Below are positions 22,477-33,995 of a stretch of 64,000 bases of DNA, in pieces. The DNA comes from Viola odorata (taxonomy: Eukaryota; Streptophyta; Magnoliopsida; Malpighiales; Violaceae): positions 32,136,836 through 32,200,835 of the forward strand of contig OY829538.1 of assembly GCA_963691705.1 (NCBI GenBank), written 5' to 3'. Position 1 is the first letter of the stretch, and every line of letters starts with the position of its first letter. A model generated the notes under the pieces. That model did not search any database. It had not been told where the DNA came from and worked only from the letters and a program-made list of their open reading frames with translations. The translations under genes were made by a program, and so were the position numbers.

Positions 22477-23617
22477 TGATACGATCCTTGCTACACTTGA
22501 TGCGATCTTAGATAGCTAGGACACGTTGAATTGACGATCGTTGTTGAAAGGTCTGAAGTTACGCGGAATTTGACTCAATCTACTCTTCTCTTCGATATAA
22601 GGAACGTTAGGAATCCACCTAACTCCGCCAATCTCCAAGTCGAGGTTGAACAATGCCTGCTGATGTAAGGTACGCTAGGAGTCCACCTAACACTGTCGAT
22701 CAACAAGTGAGGTTCGTAGGATAAGGTACGCCAAGAGTCCACTTGACATTGCCACCTAGGGTTTTTGTTCGAGTCCACGAATATTTATAGAGCAAGGTTC
22801 TCTCAAGACAAACGTCTTAACAATCGGTTTGATCAAAAATAGCTTATTTGATTAATGAAGCCAATCGGTTATATATAGGCAAAGCCTAGTACAAGTTTAA
22901 GTAAAACTAGAAATTCTACTAAGACTATAAGTTCCAATTACAATAGGAATAGAAGTTCTAATTAACTAATAACTCTAATAATTAATTAAATAATTACATC
23001 CTAACTATTCTAGAACTTCTGGATGTTCTCCAACTTCAGCTCCCTCAATGGCTCGGTCGCGGCCTAGCCATGGCCTAGTCGCTTGACCCTTGGCTCAGTC
23101 AATGCGCACCAAAATCCTCTCTCGAGCCATCTTGACTTTTACTCGGGCGTTTGGGATGAAACTTGGCCCAAACCTTCCTAACATGTTAAAATACATGTCA
23201 CAAGATTGGCTCCTTGAAATAACCTCACCCGGACCAACTTAGCTCCAACGGACGCGCCTGTTGCGCTTGTATACACCCTTGGTGCATGCGGCTAAGTCCC
23301 TCCGAGCGATCTCTCTATCCAGCCGTGCGTTTATCCTTAAACTTGGCCAAGACACTCGTAAGACACCCCTCTATCTTGTATTTATCATAGATCAATGATC
23401 TGAACCCTTCTTCCTTGGTTTAACTCAATAGGACTCTCCTAGGGTTAGCGTGTGTGCGTTAAGGTGCGACGCATGTCCCCCTCAGCCTAAGGTCTGCTCC
23501 TTTCATGCGATGACCTTCCTCTGAACTCCTTGAGGCTATTTTAACCTTGCTCAAGTCGCTACAACCCTCTTGGCTCAATGCCAAGGCCCGATTGGCCCTC
23601 TTGCTAGAATCGTATCA
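22477..23617 (-). repeat. LTR of chromovirus-like derivative (1141 bp)
   Basis: The ends are a perfect inverted pair, TGATACGAT...ATCGTATCA. On the minus strand the purine tract AAGGGGGAGAGAA (23618-23630) immediately precedes it, so this is the 3' LTR. Inside, a GGTACGC.A.GAGTCCAC.T motif recurs at about 22610, 22670 and 22725. Confidence 0.85.
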
Positions 23618-24955
23618 TTCTCTCCCCCTTGAAAATGATTCACCCTCAAATCTATTTCCTGAACTCCATCAACTGCCAAGATCCGCCCCAATCCTTCACT
23701 CTCATCACCCTCTTTTTGCAGCCCTAAAGAACGATCACAAGGAAAAGTAGAAACAATTAAATTAGGGTTAGGCACAAGTAACATGTTTCTTCTTCTCTTA
23801 TTCAACGCATGCTCTCTATTTTCATGCGGGAAGTTTTGCTCAAGGACTTTCAGTTCTTTCAAGTCCTTCTCTTCCTTTTCCCTCACAAAATCACTATATG
23901 ACTTAGTAAGCCATACTTGATTCTTGTATACTTCTGAAGGTGATAAAGGCTCCAAGATGTGTTTTCTTCCATTCTTCTCAACCATGTATCGGTTGTTCTC
24001 GCCTTTGTGGACTGCTTTCACATCATATTGCCACGACCTACCCAACAAAATATGGCTCGCGCTCATAGGTAACATGTCGCAATATACATCACAACCAAAG
24101 CTCCCAACGTTGAACGAAATTAAGACTCGATGAGTCACCTCTATTTCTCCTTCATTCGTCATCCATTTAGCTTGTAAGGCTTCTCTCACTTGATCAATGG
24201 AAGGCTAAGCTCACTCACAAGCAAGTCGCTCGCACAATTGGTGAAGCTTCCATTATCAACAATCACGACACACACTCGCCCATTCACACAACACCTTGTG
24301 TGAATCAAATTAGTCCGCTGCTCCAATCCTTTCTCCTCGACTCTAGGTTGTGCGCTTAAGGCTCGCTGAACTACAAGTGAAATCCCACCTTCGTCGCCTC
24401 TTTCAATCACACCATCGTCCGAATCACTATCTCTTTCAATCTTCTTATTTTTATGCATCTCGGACTCTTGTTCATCTTCGCTCTCCCACTCGCAGTTCTC
24501 CTTCATCATAAGCACACACTTATTAGGGCACGCCGAAGCAATGTGTCCTCAACTGGAACACCTAAAATAAATAATATTTCTCACCCCTTAAGGATTTTTG
24601 GAAGAACTACTATCACCAATAATATTTTTAGGCACATTAGAACTCTTAGCCTCTTTTGCATTCGACGCTTCATTCTTTTCCTTTTTCTCCCAAGTCAACT
24701 TCTTCCAAGCCAACGCTCTACTTCGCTCATCGCTAGGGTAAGACCTCATCTTCCTTTACCTCTCGATCTTGAGCGCCATATGCAGCATATCCTTTAAAGA
24801 GTTGTATGTTGTTAACTCCAAGCGATTAGATATCTCTCGATTTAACTCATTCAAAAACCTCGCCATAGTCGCCTCAACATCTTCCACGACTTGCGCTCTT
24901 GCTAGGGCAACCTTCATATCGTTAAAATAATCACTAACGCTCCTAGAGGGAACTT
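23618..24955 (-). pseudogene. Gag C-terminus and aspartic protease of chromovirus-like derivative
   Basis: Read leftward from 24955. A capsid segment (SVSDYFNDMKVALARAQ, EATMARFLNELNREI) is open to 24756. A knuckle region near 24550 has GHIASACPNKC but a stop within. Then the protease: HTRCCVNGRVCVVIVDNGS near 24290 carries the catalytic D-N-G-S, and ASHILLGRSWQYD near 24060 is the distal strand. The open frame 24189-23575 then runs through a lysine/glutamate-rich linker to DLRVNHFQGGEND with no polymerase. Frames break at about 24500 and 24190. The protease would process gag in an active relative. Confidence 0.75.
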
Positions 24956-26612
24956 GAAGCAACATATTGCTTATTTCATAAAGATCTGCAACAATGCAGG
25001 AACTTATGGGGATCTGATGGTGAAATAATTCGTTCAGTCATTGAAAAGCATGACCTTTGAATGGTACACTGATAACAGGCATGGGTCTATTGATAGTTGG
25101 GACCAACTGGAAAGAGACTTCCTAACTCGCTTTTACAGCACTCGACGGATTGTTGTCCTACCTGAATTGGCTGGAATGAAATAAAGGAAAGATGAACCTG
25201 TCATTGAATTCATCAAAAAATGGAGAAACTTGGTGCTTAATTGCAAGGAAAGGATCAGTCATCTTCAATTGATATGTGTGTCCAAGGCATGCAGTGGGGA
25301 CTACTCTATAATTTGCAGGCGAACATGCCATGCACATTTGAAGAGCTCGCAACAAGAGCTCATGATCTGAAAATTAAGATCCAAAGGCACGGGAGTTACT
25401 TGCCAAATGACTCTCGTGAAAATAAAGAAGTCAAGAAAGAAGTTAGGAAATACCCGAAGACCAGCAAAGGGAAGGAAAGCATGGTAGTTACCACGATACC
25501 TATGAGGAGACCCAAAGAAAAGAAGAGGCAAAATAGGTCAAGACCGAGTACAAGCCTTTAAAAGTTCAAAGAAGGACCCTGAAGGACGTGAAGAAATGGG
25601 ATATCCCTTCTTAGACTCGGAAGTCTCTGACATTCTGGACCAACTTCTTGAACAAAAATTGATCGAGCTTCTGCCATCAAAGCGCCCAGAAGAAGTGAAC
25701 CAGATTAACAACCCTAGGTATTGTAAATATCATATGATCATCAGCCATCCGGTAGATAAGTGCTTTGTCCTTAAAGACCTCATTGTTCGTTTGGATAAGG
25801 AAGGCAAAATAAAACTCGATAATGGAGATGTTGTAGATGCCAATTACATCACAACCATCACAAAGAACGATGCTAAACCAACTATTATTGCATTCAGGTC
25901 ATTTGATCCTATTCCATTATCGCAAGCTTTGGGTCAGAAGCTAGTAGCCTCTCATCCAATGGTACTGACAGCTGAATTATCGAAGGGGGCAATCCCTATA
26001 AAGTTCAGCACTAACGGAGAAGTCAAGGTTACCTATGCTTACCCTGGGATGTCAAAGATAGGAAATCCTTATGGGCCAAGCTTGTACAAGTTGATAACTG
26101 ATGACTTAGATGTTTGGCAAACAAGCTCTGAGTTCGAGTATGAAATTAATGATGGGTGGTCAACCTTTAGAAGGAAGAAGAATAAGAAAGTTCTTCTAAA
26201 GAGAAAGTCATCCTCAAAATACCCTTATGGTGTCTCTAGCCGAGATCACGGCGTCCAGCAAGAAGGGTGGGGTTTTCCAGGTGAACAACCAAAGACCTCT
26301 GAAGAAAGTTGGAATGCTGCCAAACCTTGCAAGGGAAAGGTTAGTAAGGCTCCGATCCATATGCTAGGAAAGCCAGAAAGAACACCTAATGAGGCTAACA
26401 CGAATCCAATGTCTAGAAAAGGAAGAAACCACGCCTTCAAATGCTCAACACTTGGGTTTGATGTTTCTTCATCTAATCCAAAAAGGACAGTAACTCTTAA
26501 GGAGTATTTCCCAAAAGAACAATCTTATGAAGATTGTGTAACAGTCCACATGGTCAGTGTGGAGCAAACTGAAGAGTCTGACCAAGAGGATGATAACGTT
26601 ATAAAAGATTGA
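24956..26612 (+). pseudogene. Gag of Tat-like element (capsid and linker)
   Basis: The capsid resumes at about 24956 with HIAYFIKICNNAGTYGDLM and contains FEWYTD, SIDSWDQLERDFLTRFYSTRR, QGMQWGLLYNLQ and FEELATRAHD, the retrotransposon-gag signature of Tat-type elements. Stops occur where Gln codons are expected (TAA near 25026 and 25182), and again near 25560. From 25596 a 338-codon open frame covers the rest, with CKYHMIISHPVDKC as a zinc-knuckle-like motif (CX3HX5-6C) near residue 45 and a basic linker. It would form the particle core; as it stands it is broken. Confidence 0.82.
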
Positions 26613-28168
26613 AAGGGGTTCTATCAAATATCTCTTTAGCCGAAACCCTTAATTTTCCCTCAGAAGTCAGGATGTCACTTGTATAAGCACTTGTAGATCC
26701 AACCAAATACAAAGAAAGATTGTTGAAAGTTGTTGATCAACCATCTTACGTCGAGTATTTTAATGCAATCATATTCACAAATGATGATTTGCTACTGGGA
26801 TCTCGTTTGCACAACATGACCCTTTATGTTGTAGGTTACATTCGAGAAGAAAAGGTCAGAAGAATACTTATGGATCAAGGGTCAGCAGTCAGCATCATGC
26901 CTATCTATACAATGAAGAAACTAGGTATCACCATGTCCGAGCTTTCCAAAAGTAAATTGGTTATCCAAGGTTTTAATAAAAAAGGTCTGGCTGCCAATGA
27001 CGCGATCTGAGTGAAATTAGAGACCAAAGAATTGGTATCTACTGTATTTTTTCATGTAATTGATGCCAGAACATCCTACTAGTTGCTCCTTTGAAGGATT
27101 TGGTTACATGAAAATGGAGTTATCCCTTTAAGCTGGCATCAATGCCTCAAATACATTCGTAACGGAGAGGTAAAATGCATTAAGTGAAAAACTAGTCCAT
27201 TCAACAAGGAAGAATCACATTTTACGGATGTAAAATTCTTCTCAGAAGAAAAGATTCCTTCAGAAGCCTTTCATATCTCTGCACCAGAATGTAAGAGGAA
27301 TGAAGAAAGCTCCTCTTTCGCCATAAGGGCAGCACCTGTATTCATAAAGGCTTCACTTTCCAAAATTTCCATTACCGGGGAAATAAAGGTTTTAAAGAAG
27401 ACCATGGCTCTCCCTATTCCCATGATTTCAACATGGGTCCCAAAACCATCATGGATGAAAGATCCTCAGGAGATGAGATCTAAGGATACGAGTGAAGGAT
27501 CAAAAGGACGCCATATTCCTATGATTTTAACATTGGTCCCAAAACCATCCAAGTTGGAAGCTCCCTAGGAGACAAGATCCAAGGATATAAGAAACGAAGG
27601 ATCAAAAGGATGCAGCCGAGGATGGTATGACCCAAAATTCAAAAGACTCTTTGAGAATGCACCTCACCAACTTAGTGACTTGGATGCAGTCCTTTCTAGC
27701 AAAAAACCATCTACAGAAAGGCAAAGGTTTAGACTCAGTTTTCTACAAGATCGTCCAGCCAAGATCAAAGTCAAAAAGGCCTCTACTAACCCAATTATGA
27801 TACAAATATGCGAAGTTGACAAAGAGACCTCAAAGGAGGAGAAACTTCCCGTATTTAGACGTCTCCAAGGAGAAGCAGCTAAGGTCTCTATTTTTTACAG
27901 GTTAGGAGACACCGCCATAGAAGAAGTCCATCTTCACACAGCTAGGGAAAAAGTGTTAGACTACAAATCTTCTACAATGCTGAAGACATGGAGGTTGAGG
28001 ATGCTAATTGTGCTTCCGTTGAAGAGAGTCCAGAATAAAGATGAACTAGAGCTAGCTCTGCAAACATTCGAGGAAAGGGGGCAAGCCACGATTGATAAAC
28101 TGAAAGAAGTCAACGGATTATACATCAGACCCATTAACAGAAAGTCCTTGAAGCGCTTCTATGCCTAA
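26613..28168 (+). pseudogene. Aspartic protease and spacer fused to integrase C-terminal tail
   Basis: 26720-27010 is the protease, with LMDQGSAVSIMP as active-site motif (Q in place of the usual G/T/N after Asp). A decayed stretch with frame changes follows to about 27250; read across frames it resembles the post-protease segment of Tat-type pol. The spacer contains two near-identical VPKPS-type repeats (27431 and 27537) and YDPKFKRLFENAP. The frame 27680-28168 ends ATIDKLKEVN then GLYIRPINRKSLKRFYA and a stop. The first motif normally precedes RT and the second is how Tat integrases end, so about 4 kb of pol is missing without loss of frame. Confidence 0.72.
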
Positions 28169-28169
28169 A

Positions 28170-28545
28170 AATCATCACAATACTCCTGGCCTGCAAGAGT
28201 ATAAACTGTGCACGGCCAAAAAGAGAAAAAGTCATTGCAATACTCTTGGCCCGCAAGAGTATAAACTGTGTATGGTAAAAATAAAAAACAAAAAGGAAAA
28301 AAAAAATTCATTGCAATACTCCTACCCCGCAAGAGTATAAACTGTGTACGGCCAAAAAGAAAACAAAATCACTGTAACATTCATGGCCTGCAAGAGTATA
28401 AATTATGCACGACCAAAAAGAGAAAAAAGTCATTGCAATACTCCTGGCCAGCAAGAGTATAAACTGTGTATGACCAAAAAGAAAACAAAATCATTGTAAC
28501 ACTCATGGCATGTAAGAGTATAAACTGTGTACGGCTAGATAAATG
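28170..28545. repeat. Tandem repeat, about 62 bp, 6 copies
   Basis: TGCAAGAGTATAAACTGTG recurs at about 28191, 28252, 28330, 28390, 28451 and 28512, each followed by a CGGCCAAAAAGAAAA-like run and CATTGCAATACTC. Spacing is 60-62 bp, except one copy with a 17-bp A-rich expansion. It begins immediately after the pol stop. Confidence 0.85.
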
Positions 28546-28677
28546 AACAAAATAAATATGTTCCCGGAACTAATCAGTCAAGGGAAAGTAAAAGTTTTTT
28601 CCACAATTGGATGGATCATCATCATATCAGTTCATGCTCAAGCGGGAAAAAAGGGATAGAAAACAAAAGCGCTCATT

Positions 28678-31600
28678 CTATGCATGGGAAAAGTATCCAC
28701 TGAAACAAAAAGAGACTACATTAAAGTTGTCACTGTCTTCCAAATCTGCCATCTGAAAGAGAGTACATCTAAGTTCTTCTCTCTCACGATCAATCGCTTT
28801 AACTCCAGCTGCAGTGACACTCTTTTTCCTTTTCCATTCTTCTTGTTCTGCAGAAAGCTTCCGGATGTTCTCATCAGTGCCTTGAAGATCATCTCGCAAT
28901 TTGTCAATCTTGGAGGCTAACCTACCCTTCTCCTCTCGCAACCGACTGATCTTTAAGTCCAAGTCTTTCATTTATGCTTCTGAACTCAACAAAGCATCCT
29001 AAAAGGAAGAACTCTGTATCTGAAAGGCGTCAAGCTTCAACTTTAACCTATCAATTTGCTCGGGTGAAGGAAGACAACTAGTGTCTCTCTCTCTCCTTGT
29101 GAGGTAAGAATCAACTCGAGTCAGAAAGTCCCCAACTTTCAACTTCAATGGAGTAGCGTTAGACATAAATACATCATTAATGACATCCTCAAGAATAGAA
29201 GACTTCCTTTCCCACTAAGCCTTCAAATTTGAAAAGCCACCGCTAAGAGCAATCTAGAACTCATTTTTAAGAAAACCAGAAAGCTCACGAATAACAAAAG
29301 ATCTACATAAAGAAAGCTCCTCGGAACTGATGGGCGGACTAGGACAAACCGATTTGGTAGGCATTGGCTCTCGAACAATCATCACCGACTGATGTAAGCT
29401 AGAACGATGGGCAAAAGAAGCAACAACACTTGTAGGTCTGGTAATTGGAGACTCTCTTGTCTTCAATGAGTCCACCTCTTCTTCTTCATCCGTAGGAATA
29501 ATGCCTCCATCTATGGTACTAGGGAAATCGATGTCGTTGAAGTGATTCATGGAAATATCGACATCACCTTCATCAACACCATTCAATGCTTCAATTTGGT
29601 CTTGCTCGACGTCTGAGTTAGGACGAGAAGTAGGGTTTAAAGCATCACTTGCGACTACACAAATTTAAGGAAATGCAGGAAGAAAATAAACATAAGTATT
29701 ATAAGAAAAACTAAAACAAGTGGAGAATAAACTGGTAGATACCTTTGTTCCCAGATTCGATGGGCGTCCCACCATCTGTAGCCAGTCCACAGTCCTTCTG
29801 AGGGATACTCTTCTTGGATAACACTATCTTTGAAGATCTTTCAGGTGTGGCCCCAATATTCTTTAGGTTGTTCTTCCTCACAATAACATCCTATGAAAAG
29901 ATGAATGAGATCAACGATGAAGAATTCAAAGGAAAAGTAAAAAAAAATGATGATAACATACCTAATCCTCATTATCTTCTTCATCATTGTGTAAGACTTC
30001 CTTTCCACGAGACTTGCGAGCAATATGTTTTTTCCTCTTCTATCTCAGAACATCATCAAGAGAAGGCGCGACAATCACACTAGAAAGAGGTCTCTTCAAA
30101 GGAGCCTGCCTTGTTGTCTCAGACGTGTCGTTTCTCAAGACCTTTGACCCAAACCCCTCTCGTTCTTGACAATCTCTTCCTGAGTCTCTTGACTTGGAAC
30201 TATCATCCTTCGGGAGGTCTTTTAAAAGAAGTCTTCCTCTTGGATTAGCTACCGCTCTTAGACAATCTTTCAGCCAAAGGGAGGAGCTCGTAGTTGGGAC
30301 CTTCACTAGACTGCAACAATATGATAGAGACACTATCTAAAATAGTAGTAGACCCTCCAGTCCACCATGATACGTAAGTGTCAAAACTCTCGAGCTGAAT
30401 GTTGGGGCTAGGTAGTCGAATAGTGAAACATGCGTCGCTACAGATTCGTGTCAAGGACAACCAGTAAAAAAGATGAGCATGAGAGCTGAGCTTGTCTTCA
30501 GACAAAGCTATGGATCCTGGAAGGCCTTGTCTATACCCTTGTTGCCTTGCAAAACAATGGGGGTAATACCACTCTAAGATTTGGAAGGTCCCATTTAAAC
30601 GAGAAAGTTTCCTCGGGCGAATGCTCACCATAAATTTGAGAAATTCAGTCAAAAGTGTCCCGTCATCTTTATACACACCAGGAGGCGAAAAAAGATAGAT
30701 AGGGGTCCAACAAAAATTGGCAACATCTCGAATGAGATCTCTCCCATCGACGAACCCAACTTCCCATGGGAAATAAGCATTTATTGAACCTCCATACCTG
30801 TGAATGATAGGTACCATACCTGTCGTCAACATGTGAGTATATACCTCGCGTAAAATAGGTAGCTGCCCAAGCATAAAGAAAATGACCTGGGAAGGAAGTA
30901 GGGACCAAGCCAAGCTCTCCTCTATCATTCACATTAGCAGTTTGACTCAATCCTTTATAAATCATGGCAAGTATAAGAGGGACTAGACTATAGGTGACTC
31001 CATGGGCCATCCTAGAGACAATTATAAATTTCATTGGTCGAATATTAGTCTCGCTACTGGGAAAGATAAAGTGACACAACCAGAGAGACAGATATGCTGC
31101 AATCTCTATCGAAGCCCCTTCGGCTCAAGAAATGTCTAACACTTATAGAGTATCCCGCGGAAGATCTCTATGAGTGTCATCTGGAATAGGGAATTTGGAA
31201 GGTCTCCTAAGAATGATCTTTTTGATATACCTCCCATTGTTGATCACTAGCTTCTGTCGCAACATCTTCTTGTAATCACTAGACAACTGCGGGTTGCCAA
31301 CAAATAATTGGCTACTCTTCTTAAGCCAAAATGAGATCCATTCTGCATAGGAAATGCGATTTGCGCTCCTGTTTTCAGCTAGGGTCTTGAAGGCCTTGAA
31401 CAAATACGTACAACACCGAGAGACATCACTATTGTTTGACAACTCGAGAAGTGTAGGGATTGTTTCTTCATAGTAGGCTCCAAGAATAGGAAGTCCAGTA
31501 ATCTCTCTCATATCCCATAATGATATGCCAACTTCTCCCCATCTGGTCACGATGGTGTTGGTAGAAGGACACCATACCTCACATAAAGCTCTGTAAATGG

Positions 31601-32126
31601 AGACGGGATGCTGATAGTCAAACGCCGTAGCATCAACTTCTTGTGAAAGTTCATGAAGCCCTTTGTTCCGAAGACCCCTATAAGTCTGAAGTGACCACTC
31701 CCAAAAGCCTTGAAGATAAGAGATTTCTCCTCGAGTAACAAGTGGCGATCCCCATCTACAACGCTTTGCCCTGATCCTCTCGGCAATCTCTGGATGTGGA
31801 ATATAGTCTTCAGTGCCACAAAAAGAGGGAATAGGCATGGTGGGGCGAAATCTTGAAGCTTCTACATCGGTTGGGTCAGATGAAGTACTTAAAAAGGACT
31901 GATCCAGACCCTTAATGAGGTTTACATTAGGATCCTTTATTGACCGACTCACTATGGCGATCTTCAGTACTCCTCTCCCTCTAGATTGCGAATGATGCTT
32001 CACTTCGGTTTCCGAGAAATAAAAGAATCGTCATTTTTTCCCTTGACTTGAGCTCTCGCCAATCCAGTTCATATCGAGAGGTTGCAATGGAGCAACACCA
32101 GCAGATCGCGACTAAGATGAAGTCAT
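28678..32126 (-). pseudogene. Antisense plant-mobile-domain gene with introns and coiled-coil C-terminus
   Basis: A minus-strand gene opposite to the host element. The likely ancestral start is the ATG at about 32119 (MTSS, then stops at two points). The domain reads PHPEIAERIRAKRCRWGSP, FWEWSLQTYRGL, VWCPSTNTIVTRWGEVGISLWD and ITGLPILG, which I recognise as the plant mobile domain also found in MAIN/MAIL1 proteins and in DNA transposons. The C-terminal half continues (IRPMKFIIVSRMAHGVTYSLVPLIL, SFDTYVSWWTGG), with stops near 31141 and a frameshift near 30860. Two GT-AG introns fit the minus strand: 29961-29891 and 29742-29655; the second joins GNK to VASDALNP in phase. The end (28971-28678) is a heptad-like coiled coil (LKISRLREEKGRL). 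Function within the element is unknown. Confidence 0.72.
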
Positions 32127-33365
32127 CTGTTAGAAAATAAAATACAGCATGGTGATTTATTAATAACGTTATGGTAAAAAAAAAAAAGAAAAAAAATTGG
32201 ATTCTTTTCGTCTAGTTCAAAAGTGTAAGAAAGAAAACGCTTGGTTGCTCTTTTGTTGGCGTCCCTACAGCAAGAAGAAGAAAGGACCATCGCCATGCAA
32301 TTAAACACAAAGTCGAAGGCATAAAGTGCAAGAAAAAAAAAGGGGAAAAGGATGCTTGATCGCTTATTGTGTCCTGTACGAAAAAAAATCAATAAATTGC
32401 AACAAGGTGTGGTATGATAATATATTTGCATGGACATGTTAGAAATCAAAGAACAAAAAATTGCGACTTGGTGCGGCATGATGATTACACACGGACATGT
32501 ACAAGAAATTAAGAAGGACCTATCACAACTACAGGAGTAAAAGTATATATATAATTGTGCAATGAGAATTAAAAGATAATGGCAAATATTGAGATCGTGG
32601 CAAACAAGAAACAAGGAAGCCATGCATATACATGCAGAAACAATAAAGCATGAAGAAAAAATCAAAGAGTTACCTCCTCTCTTTTGATGCTGCAACCAGG
32701 GAAGAAGGAAAAACAGAATGATGTTGGAGGCTATCGTTACGTTGTGTATCTATATGCACAAGGAAGACAAAGTAGGGTTTTAATTATGGTAGTTTATCAT
32801 TCTTACTCAGAACTAAATTTTCTGAGTTTGGGCAATTCCCACAATTTCCTGCCATAATTTTGGTTTCTTGCCTTCTATTCATATGCGGGAACCATTGGGC
32901 TTGAATGAATATTAATTAATTGGCTTGGTCCATTAAATTAATTAAAGGCTCAATCATAAGATTGATTTATGGTAGTTATCAATTTATTAGTTGATCTACT
33001 GAATTAATTACTGCATATATCTATCCTAAAAAAATATATATAAAAAAAGATTTTTTTTTTGATCCAAGGCTGCCTAACCTATGATGTGCAAGAATTAATC
33101 CAAAGGCTACGGATTATGTTGCATAATCAATTCAACCTAAGTGCATGTTGTGCAAGAACAAATCCAAGACCATGGATTCCTTTGCAGAACCAATTCCTTG
33201 GTACAAGTTCCAAAGAAAATGTACATTCAATGGCAAGTTTCTCCGAAGTTAAAATCGGTCTGTGACAAATTTGGACCTACAATAAAATAAATTAAGTTCA
33301 CTCGAGAAGAAGAAAAGTTCAAGATTAATTTACTTCATCAAGTAAAATAATCTTGAAGGGACATT
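32127..33365. other. 3' non-coding region of Tat-like element
   Basis: No real gene; the long minus frame 32695-32123 is low-complexity and matches nothing known to me. It should hold the promoter of the antisense gene and the plus-strand purine tract. TTGAAGGGACAT (about 33353-33364) is the best tract candidate, directly before the 3' LTR. Confidence 0.5.
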
Positions 33366-33995
33366 TGTAGACACCAAAATTTTGGCCCATCTTAAAATAT
33401 TCGGTCTAGTTTATAAAGAACCACGAAGCCCATTTACTAAAATCCATGAAGTTTATGTGGTCGAGGCCCAGTAGCAAGTTCATATTTGGATGGGTCAAAA
33501 CCCATCTCATTTTTATTTATTAGTTTGATTAAATATCAAATTAATTAATATTTAGACGAATGAGATGAAGACACGTGTCATCTTTCCAATTCAGAACCAC
33601 CCTTATGAGCCTATAAATAGAGGATCAGAAGGTGAAGGGAGGGGATTTTTGGAGACAAACTGCTGCAAAGATCAAGACCAAACGTATCATTCTCAAGAAA
33701 GAGAGAAGAACTACAAGCTGATCCAAGACCAATTTTTCTCTCAAATAAAATCAAATCAAGGAGAAGCCACAAGCTGATTCAAGAAAGGTTTCTTCTCAAA
33801 TTAACCGCAGGCTACAAGATAATTCAAGGCCAACCTATCATCCATCAAACTTAAATCCAAGCCCAAATCCGGAGTGAAGACCGATTCATTAATAAGAAGA
33901 ATCAAGTGAAGAAGAACCACTTTATATTTTACATTAATCATTTGTAATTTGACACGTGTAATTTTTCCCTATTAAGGAGGAAATTTATGTGTACA
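33366..33995 (+). repeat. 3' LTR of Tat-like element (630 bp)
   Basis: Partner of 21580-22210: starts TGTAGACACC, ends ATGTGTACA. G-box CACGTG at 33572-33577 and TATAAATA at 33612-33619 are kept. Confidence 0.93.

Larger units (their letters stand above)
22477..24955 (-). mobile_element. Chromovirus-like gypsy derivative without RT-integrase (5' part lost)
   Basis: A minus-strand element nested in the Tat-like gag. Its LTR is 22477-23617; the interior runs 23618 to about 24955 with gag end, knuckle, protease and a C-terminal tail, and stops abruptly where the Tat gag resumes. The 5' LTR and gag start are therefore deleted and no target duplication can be tested. The protease is followed directly by a tail ending EIDLRVNHFQ that resembles the C-terminal end of chromovirus-type pol, so RT, RNase H and integrase are absent. 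This is the layout of gag-only terminal-repeat retrotransposons. Confidence 0.75.
21580..33995 (+). mobile_element. Tat/Ogre-like gypsy element lacking RT-integrase, with antisense mobile-domain gene
   Basis: Two ~630-bp LTRs (21580-22210, 33366-33995) with TGTA...TACA ends flank a 11.2-kb interior. Flanking bases ATCAT (21575-21579) and AGCAT (33996-34000) are a target duplication with one change, and removing the element restores the hAT frame (VIERY...YGNEAL). The interior holds a primer site, gag, protease and spacer on the plus strand, a 62-bp tandem repeat, and a minus-strand plant-mobile-domain gene. RT, RNase H and integrase are missing through an in-frame deletion near 28113. Gag is interrupted by a chromovirus-like insertion (22477 to about 24955). 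It is a non-autonomous, now decayed element. Confidence 0.9.

Noticed and set aside
28170..28545. CRISPR-like or tRNA-like look of the 62-bp units
   Set aside because: Whole units are repeated with no unique spacers and no cloverleaf.
32123..32695. 190-codon minus ORF rich in Cys, Ile and Phe
   Set aside because: AT-rich spacer of the Tat-like element; no motif, improbable composition, and it overlaps the probable promoter of the antisense gene.
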